From Rhizobium sp. CCGE531 (lineage in GTDB: Bacteria; Pseudomonadota; Alphaproteobacteria; Rhizobiales; Rhizobiaceae): a stretch of DNA of 64,000 nt. Positions 52,158-61,022 of this stretch are shown here, in pieces. The translations under genes were made by a program, and so were the position numbers. Where the stretch lies: the NCBI RefSeq assembly GCF_003627795.1, contig NZ_CP032684.1, positions 3,139,001 to 3,203,000 on the forward strand, read 5' to 3'. How positions within the stretch are numbered: position 1 is the stretch's first letter; each line of letters begins with the position of its first letter. The notes below the pieces were generated by a model that was given only the letters and a program-made list of their open reading frames with translations, searched no databases and was not told where the DNA came from.

Positions 52158-54275
52158 ATGAAGCAGGCCTTCGGAGTGGGCCTTTTGGCCGCCACGCTGC
52201 TGGCGCTCAGCACCAGCGCCGCCTTCGCGGACTATCAGCTCAACATCCTGCACTTCAATGATTTCCATTCGCGCGTGGAATCGATCAACAAGTTCGATGC
52301 GACCTGCTCCGCGGCCGAGGAAGCCAAGAATGAGTGCTTCGGCGGCGCAGCCCGGCTGAAGACCATCATCGACCAGCGCCGCGCCGCGCTTGCCGGCCAG
52401 AATGTGCTGGTTCTCGATGCCGGCGACAATTTCCAGGGCTCGCTGTTCTACACCACCTACAAGGGCGCGGCCGAAGTCGAATTCCTCAACGACGTGAAGA
52501 TCGACGCCATGACGGTCGGCAATCACGAGTTCGACGATGGCGAAGGCCCGCTTGCGGCCTTCCTCGACAAGGCGCAGTTCCCGGTCGTAACCGCCAATCT
52601 GGTGGTCGACGACCAGTCGAAGCTTGGCGAGCGCATCAAGAAATCCATCGTGCTCGATATCGGCGGCCAGAAGATCGGCATCGTCGGCGCCGTGACGACC
52701 GAAACACCGGAGCTGGCCTCGCCCGGCCCGCATGTGAAGATCACCGACGATGCCGCCGCCATCAGCGCCGAGGTGGATGCGCTAAAGTCGCAGGGCGTCA
52801 ACAAGATCATCGCCCTTACCCATGTCGGCTATCCACGCGATGTCGAGAAGATCGCCAAGATCGCCGGCGTCAGCATCGTCGTCGGCGGCCATTCGCACAC
52901 GCTTTTGTCGAATACCGACCCGAAGGCAGCCGGCCCCTATCCGACCATGGTCGACAATCCGGCGGGCTATAAGGTGCCTGTGGTACAGGCCGCCTCCTAT
53001 GGCAAGTATCTCGGCGATCTCGTCGTCACCTTCGACGACAAAGGCGTCATCAAGGATGCCAAGGGTGACCCGATCCTGCTCGATGCCTCCATCAAGCCCG
53101 ATCCGGCGATCGCCGCTCGCGTGCAGGAAATGGCCAAGCCGATCGAGGAACTGCGCAAGAAGGTCATCGGCAGCTCGCAGGCCCCGATCGAAGGAGCGCG
53201 TGAAATCTGCCGCGTTCAGGAATGCTCGATGGGCAATCTCGTTGCCGATGCGATGCTCGACCGCACGAAGGCGCAAGGAATTTCCATCGCCGTCCAGAAC
53301 GGCGGCGGCCTGCGTGCCTCCATCGGCGCCGGCGATGTCAGCATGGGCGATGTCCTGACCGTGCTGCCCTTCCAGAACACGGTCGCGACCTTCCAGCTGA
53401 CCGGCGCGGAGGTAAAGGCGGCGCTGGAAAACGGCCTCAGCCAGATCGATGAAGGCGCCGGCCGCTTCCCGCAGGTTGCCGGCCTCAAATACAGCTTCGA
53501 CAAGACAAAGCCGGCCGGTAGCCGCCTGGTATCCGTCGAGGTGCAGGAAGGCACGGAATTCAAGCCGATCGATCCTGAAAAAGCCTATGGTGTCGTCAGC
53601 AACAATTATATGCGCGCCGGCGGCGATGGCTATGCGGTCTTCGCCAAGGATGCCAAGAACGCCTATGATTTCGGCCCCAATCTGGAATCGGTGGTCGCCG
53701 ACTATCTTGGCGCGCACAACCCCTACAGGCCCTATACGGACGGTCGCATAAGCCAGGTCGGCGCAGCCACGGCAGCGGCGCAGCCCGAGCCGGTAAAGCC
53801 GGCCGATACTGCCACACAGCAGGCCGCGCCCGAGCAAAAACCGGTACCGGCCACCGACGGTGGCGCAGCCTCTTCCACTGCGACGCCGCCCGCCTCTTCG
53901 GCTCCCAAGGTCACGATACCCAGCACGACCATGCCGGCAAATCCGGCGGCGACGCCATCCGCTCCGGCAAAATCGGACCCGGCAACGTCGACGCCCGCCA
54001 CAGCGGCGCCCGCGACGGAAACTCCGGCAACCGCGACACCCGCGACGAGCGCTCCCGCCGCAACAACGCCGGAGGCAACCGCACCGGCAGTTTCGGCCAG
54101 TGAACCGCCAAAGACGCCGACGACGCATGTCATCGTCGCCGGCGATACGCTCTGGGATCTTGCCAAGACCTACTATGCCAATGCCGGGCAATGGCACAAA
54201 CTTCTGGCCGCCAACCGCAATATCAAGCCGCATCATCTCCCGGTCGGCGAAAAGTTGAGGATTCCGTCCAAGTAA
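52158..54275 (+). CDS. 5'-nucleotidase / metallophosphatase with C-terminal LysM
   Basis: A 705-residue exported protein. Signal peptide 1-24 (AFA cleavage). The metallophosphatase domain (about 25-270) has LHFNDFHSR, AGDNFQGS, GNHEFDDGEG and GGHSHT. The 5'-nucleotidase C domain follows (about 345-520, QNGGGLRASIGAGDVSMGDV). A Pro/Ala/Thr-rich linker runs from about 535 to 650, and the last 50 residues are a LysM domain (HVIVAGDTLWDLAKTYYANA). LysM binds peptidoglycan, so the enzyme is tethered in the periplasm to salvage nucleotides. The start at 52158 has CAGGAGA upstream. Confidence 0.92.
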   Translation: MKQAFGVGLLAATLLALSTSAAFADYQLNILHFNDFHSRVESINKFDATCSAAEEAKNECFGGAARLKTIIDQRRAALAGQNVLVLDAGDNFQGSLFYTTYKGAAEVEFLNDVKIDAMTVGNHEFDDGEGPLAAFLDKAQFPVVTANLVVDDQSKLGERIKKSIVLDIGGQKIGIVGAVTTETPELASPGPHVKITDDAAAISAEVDALKSQGVNKIIALTHVGYPRDVEKIAKIAGVSIVVGGHSHTLLSNTDPKAAGPYPTMVDNPAGYKVPVVQAASYGKYLGDLVVTFDDKGVIKDAKGDPILLDASIKPDPAIAARVQEMAKPIEELRKKVIGSSQAPIEGAREICRVQECSMGNLVADAMLDRTKAQGISIAVQNGGGLRASIGAGDVSMGDVLTVLPFQNTVATFQLTGAEVKAALENGLSQIDEGAGRFPQVAGLKYSFDKTKPAGSRLVSVEVQEGTEFKPIDPEKAYGVVSNNYMRAGGDGYAVFAKDAKNAYDFGPNLESVVADYLGAHNPYRPYTDGRISQVGAATAAAQPEPVKPADTATQQAAPEQKPVPATDGGAASSTATPPASSAPKVTIPSTTMPANPAATPSAPAKSDPATSTPATAAPATETPATATPATSAPAATTPEATAPAVSASEPPKTPTTHVIVAGDTLWDLAKTYYANAGQWHKLLAANRNIKPHHLPVGEKLRIPSK

Positions 54276-54299
54276 GGACGATTTGTCTCGCATGAGAGA

Positions 54300-54330
54300 G
54301 TCGGTCCGGGCTTTCCCGGGCCGGCTTTTG
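54300..54330 (+). terminator. Intrinsic terminator after the 5'-nucleotidase gene
   Basis: An 11-bp stem with two or three G-U pairs (54300-54310 with 54315-54325, loop CTTT) is followed by TTTTGTTCTT. Confidence 0.78.
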
Positions 54331-54372
54331 TTCTTATGTGAAGTGCTTCGTTTCGCTTAGAAGGTATGATTG

Positions 54373-55398
54373 ATGACCGCAGCAGCCGTGACCGGCCAAC
54401 CACAACAGCAATCCGGCAAGATCGGCGTCCTCCTCGTCAACCTCGGCACCCCTGACGGCACCGACTACACATCGATGCGGCGCTATCTGCGTGAATTCCT
54501 GACCGACCGGCGGGTGATCGAATGGTCGCGTTGGAAATGGTATCCGATCCTCTTCGGCATCGTCCTCAACACCCGGCCGCAGAAGGTCGGCAAGGCCTAT
54601 GAGACGATCTGGAACAAGGAAAGGAATGAGAGCTTCCTGCGCACCTATACCCGCAACCAATCGGAGCTTATGGCGGCGCGGCTAGCGGACCTGCCTGATG
54701 TCATCGTCGACTGGGCGATGCGCTACGGCACGCCATCGATTGGTGAGCGCATTCAGGCGCTGCAGGATCGCGGCTGCGACCGCATCGTACTCTTCCCTCT
54801 CTATCCGCAATATGCGGCGGCAACCACCGCCACGGTCAACGACAAGGCTTTCGAGAAACTGGTGAAGATGCGCTGGCAGCCGGCCCTGCGCACCGTGCCG
54901 GACTATCATACCGACCCGACCTATATCGAAGCGCTTGCCGCTTCCGTCACCCGGCATCTTGCGACGCTCGACTGGCAGCCGGAAAAGGTACTGGCCTCCT
55001 TCCATGGCATTCCGCTGTCCTACTCACAGAAGGGCGACCCCTACTACGGCCAATGCATCGAAACCGGCCGCCTGCTGCGCGAAAAGCTCGGACTTACGGA
55101 GGATCAGTTCATGGTCACGTTCCAGTCCCGTTTCGGTCCGGAGGAATGGCTGCAGCCCTATACCGACAAGACGGTGGAAGAGCTTGCCAAAAGCGGCACC
55201 AAGCGTATCGCCGTTCTCAATCCGGGCTTCGTCTCCGACTGCCTGGAGACGCTGGAGGAAATCGCCGAGCAGGCAGCCGAATCCTTCCATCATAATGGCG
55301 GCGAGAAATTCACCCATATTCCCTGTCTCAACGACAGCGAAGACGGCATGAAAGTGCTCGAAAAGGTCGTGCGGCGGGAGCTGCTGGGCTGGGCGTGA
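54373..55398 (+). CDS. hemH: Ferrochelatase
   Basis: A 341-residue ferrochelatase. It has GVLLVNLGTPD at the N-terminus, FPLYPQYAAATTATV near 140, ASFHGIPLSYSQKGDPY with the catalytic His and TFQSRFGPEEWLQPYT with the conserved Glu. It inserts iron into protoporphyrin IX to make haem. The start is ATG 54373; the TTG just before it is unlikely. A RIME-like element lies downstream. Confidence 0.97.
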   Translation: MTAAAVTGQPQQQSGKIGVLLVNLGTPDGTDYTSMRRYLREFLTDRRVIEWSRWKWYPILFGIVLNTRPQKVGKAYETIWNKERNESFLRTYTRNQSELMAARLADLPDVIVDWAMRYGTPSIGERIQALQDRGCDRIVLFPLYPQYAAATTATVNDKAFEKLVKMRWQPALRTVPDYHTDPTYIEALAASVTRHLATLDWQPEKVLASFHGIPLSYSQKGDPYYGQCIETGRLLREKLGLTEDQFMVTFQSRFGPEEWLQPYTDKTVEELAKSGTKRIAVLNPGFVSDCLETLEEIAEQAAESFHHNGGEKFTHIPCLNDSEDGMKVLEKVVRRELLGWA

Positions 55399-55421
55399 GA
55401 GGCCCGCCGGCGGCGGACGTC

Positions 55422-55526
55422 TAGAGCAATTCCAGGAAAAGTGCGCAGCGGTTTTCCGTCCGGAATGCGTAGAAAAACAAGAAGATAGGGCGTTTTCGCG
55501 ATTCGAAGAAAAGCGGAAATGCTCTA
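55422..55526. repeat. RIME-like intergenic repeat, copy B
   Basis: A 105-bp element with ends TAGAGC and GCTCTA, nearly identical to copy A at 38599-38702. Its right end (GCTCTA, 55521-55526) supplies the TAG stop codon (55524-55526) of the triad-less S1C protease gene on the minus strand. Confidence 0.8.
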
Positions 55527-56432
55527 TTGCAGCTGCGGCTTCTTGAGGAAGCTGCCGCGATCGGCCGACTTGACACGCAGCCAGGCTTCGCGGCCATCGC
55601 GCAGCACCCGCATGGGGATCTCGGCGCCGGCCGGCCCGCTCTCCCATACCTTGCGGTAGAAGTCCGCGAGACCGTCCACTTCTCCGTCGCGGATCTCCGA
55701 AATGACGTCGCCACGGCGCAATCCCGCCTTGGCCGCCGGACCGCCCTCGGTGACGCTCATGACAACGACTTCGCCATTGCTTTCGGCCGAGAAGGCCCCA
55801 AGCCAGGGCCGTGGCGGCTTGCTGACCCGCCCGCGCTTGATGAGATCGTCCAGGATCGGCAATAGCAGGTTGATCGGCACGATCATGTTGATGTCGGCGC
55901 TATCGCCGTTCTCGGTTGCCATCTGCAAATGCAGCGAGCCGACGCCGAGAAGCTTGCCATCTTCGTCGAGGAGAGCCGCGCCGCCCCATGAGGGATGCGC
56001 CGGCGCAACGAAGATCGCCTCATCGACCAGATATTCCCAATAACCGGCAAACTCCTGCTTGGCGACGATCTTCGCCTCGACGAATTGACCGATCCCGTCG
56101 GCAACGACGACCGCATCGCCGATCTCGGCCTTGTCCGCGTCGCCGAATTCCAGGGCGGGCACGTCGAGTGGACCGAGCGCCTGCACCAGACCGAACCCGG
56201 TTTCCTGATCGTAAGCCAAGGCATGGCCAGGCACGACGCGGCCGCTATTGGTCGTCAACCAGACATTGTCGGCTTCGGTAATCAGGTAGCCGATGGTCAA
56301 GACGAGCCCGTTGCCCCGGATGACCACGCCGCTGCCTTCCCTGCGGGTGCCGAGCGTTGCCGCTGTGAAGGCATCTTCCGGAATTGAGGCGTGCACGGCC
56401 ACGACCGACCGCAAGGTCCTATCGATATTCAT
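55524..56432 (-). CDS. S1C serine protease-like protein lacking the catalytic triad, with PDZ
   Basis: A 302-residue protein with a DegP/HtrA-like trypsin fold (1-205) and a PDZ domain (about 210-290, VMSVTEGGPAAKAGLRRGDV). All three triad positions appear lost: the His of TNxHV is Tyr49 (VLTIGYLI), the Asp of TDLAL is Gly79 (ETGFGLV) and the Ser of GNSGGP is Trp149 (PSWGGA). It has no signal peptide. The start at 56432 (MNIDRT) follows GGTGGAG. It may bind rather than cut. It is divergent from the SPFH gene. The TAG stop comes from the adjoining repeat. Confidence 0.88.
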   Translation of the reverse strand: MNIDRTLRSVVAVHASIPEDAFTAATLGTRREGSGVVIRGNGLVLTIGYLITEADNVWLTTNSGRVVPGHALAYDQETGFGLVQALGPLDVPALEFGDADKAEIGDAVVVADGIGQFVEAKIVAKQEFAGYWEYLVDEAIFVAPAHPSWGGAALLDEDGKLLGVGSLHLQMATENGDSADINMIVPINLLLPILDDLIKRGRVSKPPRPWLGAFSAESNGEVVVMSVTEGGPAAKAGLRRGDVISEIRDGEVDGLADFYRKVWESGPAGAEIPMRVLRDGREAWLRVKSADRGSFLKKPQLQ

Positions 56433-56734
56433 AGCTCCACCCTGGTGATGCGCGATGACATGGCCCAAAAGGCTGCTTAGCAGCGGGGCCGGAATTCTTA
56501 CAATAAAGTATGAAGATCAACCGCCGGAAGCAAGACCCGGTCGCGATTGATTGATTCGAACTTGCCAGCGCCTTCCCTTTCGACGCCCATTCCTCACTTG
56601 TCGAGAACATGTTAACCCACCACATCTGATTGAGCTGCCGCCTCGTATGCTCGACCGAGCGATCGAAGGCAGAACGGCAGCGATTGACGCGACGCGGTTT
56701 CGCTGCAGGCGGGGCGCGCCCATGGAGGAGTTTG
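56433..56734. other. 302-bp divergent intergenic region
   Basis: Contains the promoters of the S1C-like and SPFH genes. The only structure noted is GAACATGTTAA around 56608, a short palindrome. I see no further gene. Confidence 0.4.
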
Positions 56735-57751
56735 ATGGTAGTCGGTGGTTTCAGCATCGTCGTGATTGCCCTGATCGTCTTGGTCATCCTAGTGCTGTTC
56801 GCAGGGATCAAGACCGTGCCGCAGGGCTATCGATACACGGTCCAGCGCTTCGGTCGCTACATCCGCACATTGGAGCCGGGGCTCAACCTGATCGTGCCCT
56901 TCATCGAAACGGTCGGCGCGCGCATGAACGTGATGGAACAGGTGCTGGCCGTGCCGACACAGGAAGTCATCACCAAGGACAATGCCAGCATCGCGGCCGA
57001 TGCGGTCGCCTTCTTTCAGGTGCTGAACGCGGCCCAGGCCGCCTATCAGATCACCAATCTCGAAAACGCGATCCTCAATCTCACCAAGACCAACATCCGC
57101 TCCGTCATGGGCTCCATGGACCTCGATGAATTGCTGTCGAACCGCGATATGATCAACGAGCGGCTGCTGCGCGTGGTTGACGAGGCGGCCGAACCCTGGG
57201 GCATCAAGATGACGCGCGTCGAGATCAAGGACATCCAGCCGCCGAAAGATCTTGTGGATGCCATGGCGCGGCAGATGAAGGCCGAGCGTGAAAAGCGCGC
57301 GCAGGTCCTGGAGGCAGAGGGCCTGCGCAACGCCCAGATCCTGCGCGCCGAGGGCGCCAAGCAGGCAGCCGTGCTGCAGGCGGAAGGCCAGCGCGAAGCC
57401 GCGTTCCGTAATGCCGAGGCGCGCGAGCGTCTTGCCGAGGCCGAAGCCAAGGCGACCCGCGTGGTGTCCGAGGCCATCGCCGAGGGCAATGTGCAGGCGA
57501 TCAATTACTTCATTGCGCAAAAATACACCGAAGCCCTGACCGCGATCGGCTCCGCCGGCAATTCGAAAATCGTGCTGATGCCGATGGAGGCCAGCTCCCT
57601 CATCGGCTCGCTCGGCGGCATCGGCGCCATCGCCCGCGAAGTCTTCGGCGACAATGGCGGCGGCAACGGCGCTCCGCAACCTTCCCAGCCACGGTCGGGC
57701 ACGGTTCGCACCACGCCGTCCGTCAATCCGCTGCCCTCTCGGGAGAGCTGA
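56735..57751 (+). CDS. SPFH/Band 7 (stomatin-like) membrane protein
   Basis: A 338-residue protein. One N-terminal membrane helix (about 3-25, GFSIVVIALIVLVILVLF) is followed by the SPFH domain (TVPQGYRYTVQRFGRYIRTL, IVPFIETVGARMNVMEQ). A coiled-coil Ala/Glu-rich helix follows (REKRAQVLEAEGLRNAQILR; RAEGAKQAAVLQAEGQREAA). This matches bacterial QmcA/stomatin-type proteins. The start at 56735 has GGAGGAG upstream. NfeD follows 1 bp after the stop, so the two form the usual SPFH-NfeD pair. Confidence 0.93.
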   Translation: MVVGGFSIVVIALIVLVILVLFAGIKTVPQGYRYTVQRFGRYIRTLEPGLNLIVPFIETVGARMNVMEQVLAVPTQEVITKDNASIAADAVAFFQVLNAAQAAYQITNLENAILNLTKTNIRSVMGSMDLDELLSNRDMINERLLRVVDEAAEPWGIKMTRVEIKDIQPPKDLVDAMARQMKAEREKRAQVLEAEGLRNAQILRAEGAKQAAVLQAEGQREAAFRNAEARERLAEAEAKATRVVSEAIAEGNVQAINYFIAQKYTEALTAIGSAGNSKIVLMPMEASSLIGSLGGIGAIAREVFGDNGGGNGAPQPSQPRSGTVRTTPSVNPLPSRES

Positions 57752-57752
57752 G

Positions 57753-58211
57753 ATGTTCGACAATCTTGTCGTGGAACTCGGCCCCTGGAGCTGGTGGCTG
57801 TTCGGATTGGTGCTGCTCGCCGCCGAGCTGATCCTGCCGGGCTTCTTCCTGGTGTGGGTCGGCCTGGCCGGCATCATCGTCGGCGCCTTGTCACTGCTTT
57901 TCTGGGATAGCGCCTTCTGGGTCTGGCAGGTGCAGGGGCTCGTCTTCGCGGCCACGGCCGTGATCGTCACCCTGATTGGGCGCCGCTATCTCTACAATAA
58001 CAACCAGGTTACGGATGAGCCGTTCCTGAACCAGCGCGGCGCCAGCCTGGTCGGGCGCACGGCAACCCTCGAGCAACCGATCGCCGAAGGCCGGGGGCGC
58101 ATTCGCCTGAACGATACCTACTGGACGGTCAGCGGGCCGGACTTGCCTGTCGGCACGCGCGTCAAGGTCATCGCCAGCAACGGCCGTGAGCTTACGGTCG
58201 AACCCGTCTGA
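57753..58211 (+). CDS. NfeD-family membrane protein
   Basis: A 152-residue NfeD-like protein with three or so hydrophobic segments (about 13-60 in two or three helices: WWLFGLVLLAAELILPGFFL; VWVGLAGIIVGALSLLFW) and a C-terminal OB-fold (GRTATLEQPIAEGRGRIRLN, then TVSGPDLPVGTRVKV). The short type lacks the ClpP-like protease domain. It works with SPFH proteins in membrane organisation. The start is 1 bp after the SPFH stop. The stop abuts the convergent kdsD stop with no gap. Confidence 0.92.
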   Translation: MFDNLVVELGPWSWWLFGLVLLAAELILPGFFLVWVGLAGIIVGALSLLFWDSAFWVWQVQGLVFAATAVIVTLIGRRYLYNNNQVTDEPFLNQRGASLVGRTATLEQPIAEGRGRIRLNDTYWTVSGPDLPVGTRVKVIASNGRELTVEPV

Positions 58212-59207
58212 TCAGACAACGCCGATCCGCAGCAGGTCGTGGAAGTGCACGAGACCGATCGGACGCCGCTCATTGTCGACGACAATCAGCGCCGAGATAT
58301 TGTGGCGATTGAGCACGGCCATGGCGCTCGTCGCCAGCGTCGTCTCCTTCACCGTCTTCGGATTGCGGGTCATCACCTCATCCACGAGCTTCTCGGCAAG
58401 GCTGGTGCCGAGATTGCGGGCGATGTCGCCATCGGTGACGATGCCGCAGAGGCAACCGTCGTCGTCGATCACGCCGACACAGCCGAAGCGCATTCGCGAG
58501 AGCCTCATCGCCGCTTCCGGCATGCCGGTGCCGAGCTTGACCAGGGGCACACGATCGCCCTTGTGCATGATATCGGCGACGTGCGAGAGGCTGGCGCCCA
58601 GCTTGCCGCCCGGATGGAAGGTACGGAAATCCTCAGCTGTAAAGCCCCTCGCCTCCAGCAGCGCCACGGTCAGCGCATCGCCGATGGCAAGCTGGAGCAG
58701 CGTCGATGTCGTCGGCGCCAGCCCGTGCGGGCAGGCCTCCTGCTCCTTCGGCAGCAGCAGAACCACGTCCGACTCGCGTGCAAGGGTGGAAGTCTCGCCG
58801 GCGGTGATGGCGATCATCGGGATCGAGAAGCGGCGGGAATAGCTGATAATGCCGCGCAACTCGGCGCTCTCGCCGCCCCAGGATATCGCGATGATGACGT
58901 CGTCCTGCGTGATCATGCCGAGATCGCCGTGATTGGCTTCGACCGGATGCACGAAGAAAGCCGGGGTCCCCGTGGAGGCCAGACTGGCGGCAAGCTTGTT
59001 GCCGATATGGCCGCTCTTGCCGACGCCGGTGATGACGACGCGGCCGCTGATGTCGCCGATGATCTCCACCGCGCGGCTGAAAGGCTCGGCCAGACCGTTG
59101 GTCAGAGCGCGTTCCAGCGCCTCCATGCCCCGCCTCTCGGTCTCGATCGTCCGCATGGCGGATTCGATCGCACCGTTCTCGATGAGTCTCACAGCTCTCT
59201 TATTCAT
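58212..59207 (-). CDS. kdsD: Arabinose-5-phosphate isomerase (KpsF/GutQ family)
   Basis: A 331-residue sugar isomerase: SIS domain (about 45-180, VITGVGKSGHIGNKLAASLA, and the HGDLGMI motif) and two CBS domains (about 210-325). It converts ribulose 5-phosphate to arabinose 5-phosphate, the first step towards Kdo for LPS. The stop is adjacent to the NfeD stop. It is monocistronic. Other isomerases of the SIS family are less likely. Confidence 0.94.
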   Translation of the reverse strand: MNKRAVRLIENGAIESAMRTIETERRGMEALERALTNGLAEPFSRAVEIIGDISGRVVITGVGKSGHIGNKLAASLASTGTPAFFVHPVEANHGDLGMITQDDVIIAISWGGESAELRGIISYSRRFSIPMIAITAGETSTLARESDVVLLLPKEQEACPHGLAPTTSTLLQLAIGDALTVALLEARGFTAEDFRTFHPGGKLGASLSHVADIMHKGDRVPLVKLGTGMPEAAMRLSRMRFGCVGVIDDDGCLCGIVTDGDIARNLGTSLAEKLVDEVMTRNPKTVKETTLATSAMAVLNRHNISALIVVDNERRPIGLVHFHDLLRIGVV

Positions 59208-59404
59208 GAGGGAGGCCTAACGCTTTTCTCCAAATCTGTCCACAAAAGATCGACTTATGGCCCAACGCCGGCCTGCTGTGCCATGTCGACAATATTGCTG
59301 ATCCGCATCCGTAGGCAGTCCTTTGGCAACCAAGCGTTAACCACGCGGCTTTACACTTGGGTAAGAACTTTAAGACATTTCCAGCAGGGCCAGACATAAA
59401 CAAA

Positions 59405-60931
59405 ATGAACATCGGCAAGGACAAGGCGGGTCACGGTGCCCTCCGGCTGACGGCGTGGGCGACCTCCGCCGTGCTCGGCTGGGGCATCGCATTCGCCGCG
59501 CCGATGTCGGTCAACGCGCAATCGCTCTCGCCCGGCCAGGACCTCGGCGACACCTTACCTGCGTCGGCATCGGCATACCCGGCCGATCCGACGGCAATCT
59601 CGTCGGGCGGTACGCAAGCGGCCCCACCGACGAACCGGGCGTCCACGAGCGCGTCGAATAGCGACATGCCGCCGAACATGCGCCTTCGCCTCGACAGCGT
59701 CGATCCCACGACCACCGGCTCCACGCTCGATAACGACCTGCGCCGCGTCAACCTGGCGGAACCGACCGTCGACGGACTGAAGGCGCGCCAGCATCCGGAT
59801 CGCGCGGATGTCCAGGGCATACCGCTCGGCACCTTCACCCTGCGTCCTTCCGTCAACCAGTCGATCAATATCGAGCGGGATCGCACCGGCTCCACCGAGG
59901 ACAACCGCACCTTCCTGCAGACGGATCTGCGCAGCACCTTGACCTCGGATTGGGACCGGCATGCCCTGACCGTTACCGGCGAAGGCGTCTGGCAAAAGAA
60001 CCTCAGCGGCAAGAGCGAAGAAAAGCCGACCATCAATCTCAACGCCGACCTGCGGCTCGATCTTCCCGCCGATACCACCGCGCATATCACCGCCGGCTAT
60101 CAGTTCTACCGCGAGGACACGAGCGACCCGAATGCGATCGCCGGCGCCTCGAAGCAATCGGCCGTCAACCAGTTCACAACCGGGCTTTCGCTGGAACGCG
60201 ACTTCGGCCTGCTGCGCGGTACGACCGCACTGGCGCTGACGCGCACGGTCTATTCCGATGCCGTGCTTTCCGACGGAACCAAGGTCACGCTCAGCGACCG
60301 TGACCAGACGGCCGGCACCTGGCGCGGACGTATCGGCTATGAGCTTTCGCCGGCCATCATTCCCTTCGTGGAAGTCAATCTCGGCCGAGCCTTCTACGAT
60401 CAGGCGCGCGACAGCAACGGCTATGCCCGCTCGAACCAGAGCTATGGCGGCAAGGGCGGCGTTGAATTCGACCTTGGCGAAAAGTTCAAGGGCGAGCTCG
60501 GCTTCGGCTATCAGCACACGCAATTCGACGATTCGCGCCTGGCCTCGGTTGACTCACCGACGATCGACGGCAATCTCGCCTGGTCGCCGCAGCGCGGTAC
60601 GGATATCAGCGTCGGCCTTTCGACCACGGTCCAGCCCTCCACCACGGCTGGCCTCAGCGGCTATACCGCCTACCAGCTCACGAGCACCGTAAGCCATCAG
60701 CTGCGCGACGATCTGACCGCCAAAGTGACGGGCGGAACGATCTGGCGCGACTATCCTTCCAACGGTGGCGCCTCCGACGAAACCGAATACGACACGGCTT
60801 TCGGCCTGACCTGGGGGATCAACCGCTACCTCGATCTGACCAGCAATATCGGCTATCAGCTGACCACCAGAAAGGCCGGCGACGATACGCACCAGCTGCA
60901 GGCCGGCGTCGGCCTGACGGTGAAGCGTTGA
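59405..60931 (+). CDS. BBP2-type outer membrane beta-barrel protein
   Basis: A 508-residue protein. A signal peptide (about 1-39, ATSAVLGWGIAFAAPMSVNA) is followed by a low-complexity stretch rich in Ser/Ala/Thr (about 40-85), then alternating beta-strands of a porin-like barrel (QTDLRSTLTSDWDRHALTVT; TTAHITAGYQFYRED), ending in a C-terminal hydrophobic pattern (HQLQAGVGLTVKR). This resembles BBP2_2/DUF-type barrels that often pair with surface glycan export. The start at 59405 is the family-like Met; an ATG upstream at 59357 is weaker. Confidence 0.85.
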   Translation: MNIGKDKAGHGALRLTAWATSAVLGWGIAFAAPMSVNAQSLSPGQDLGDTLPASASAYPADPTAISSGGTQAAPPTNRASTSASNSDMPPNMRLRLDSVDPTTTGSTLDNDLRRVNLAEPTVDGLKARQHPDRADVQGIPLGTFTLRPSVNQSINIERDRTGSTEDNRTFLQTDLRSTLTSDWDRHALTVTGEGVWQKNLSGKSEEKPTINLNADLRLDLPADTTAHITAGYQFYREDTSDPNAIAGASKQSAVNQFTTGLSLERDFGLLRGTTALALTRTVYSDAVLSDGTKVTLSDRDQTAGTWRGRIGYELSPAIIPFVEVNLGRAFYDQARDSNGYARSNQSYGGKGGVEFDLGEKFKGELGFGYQHTQFDDSRLASVDSPTIDGNLAWSPQRGTDISVGLSTTVQPSTTAGLSGYTAYQLTSTVSHQLRDDLTAKVTGGTIWRDYPSNGGASDETEYDTAFGLTWGINRYLDLTSNIGYQLTTRKAGDDTHQLQAGVGLTVKR

Positions 60932-60970
60932 TCTAAAGCATCCGTGACGTTTTGTCAGCGCAAACGAAAT

Positions 60971-60993
60971 GAGGCCCGGCATGACCGGGCCTC
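60971..60993 (-). terminator. Intrinsic terminator of galU
   Basis: GAGGCCCGG (60971-60979) and CCGGGCCTC (60985-60993) form a 9-bp stem around CATGA. On the minus strand it is followed by ATTTCGTTTG, a weak U-run. Confidence 0.65.
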
Positions 60994-61022
60994 GATGCTT
61001 TGCCTGTGAAGATTACAAGCGC

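Noticed and set aside
59330..59350. CtrA box upstream of the beta-barrel gene
   Set aside because: GTTAACC followed by TTTA has a 9-nt rather than 7-nt spacer and an imperfect second half.
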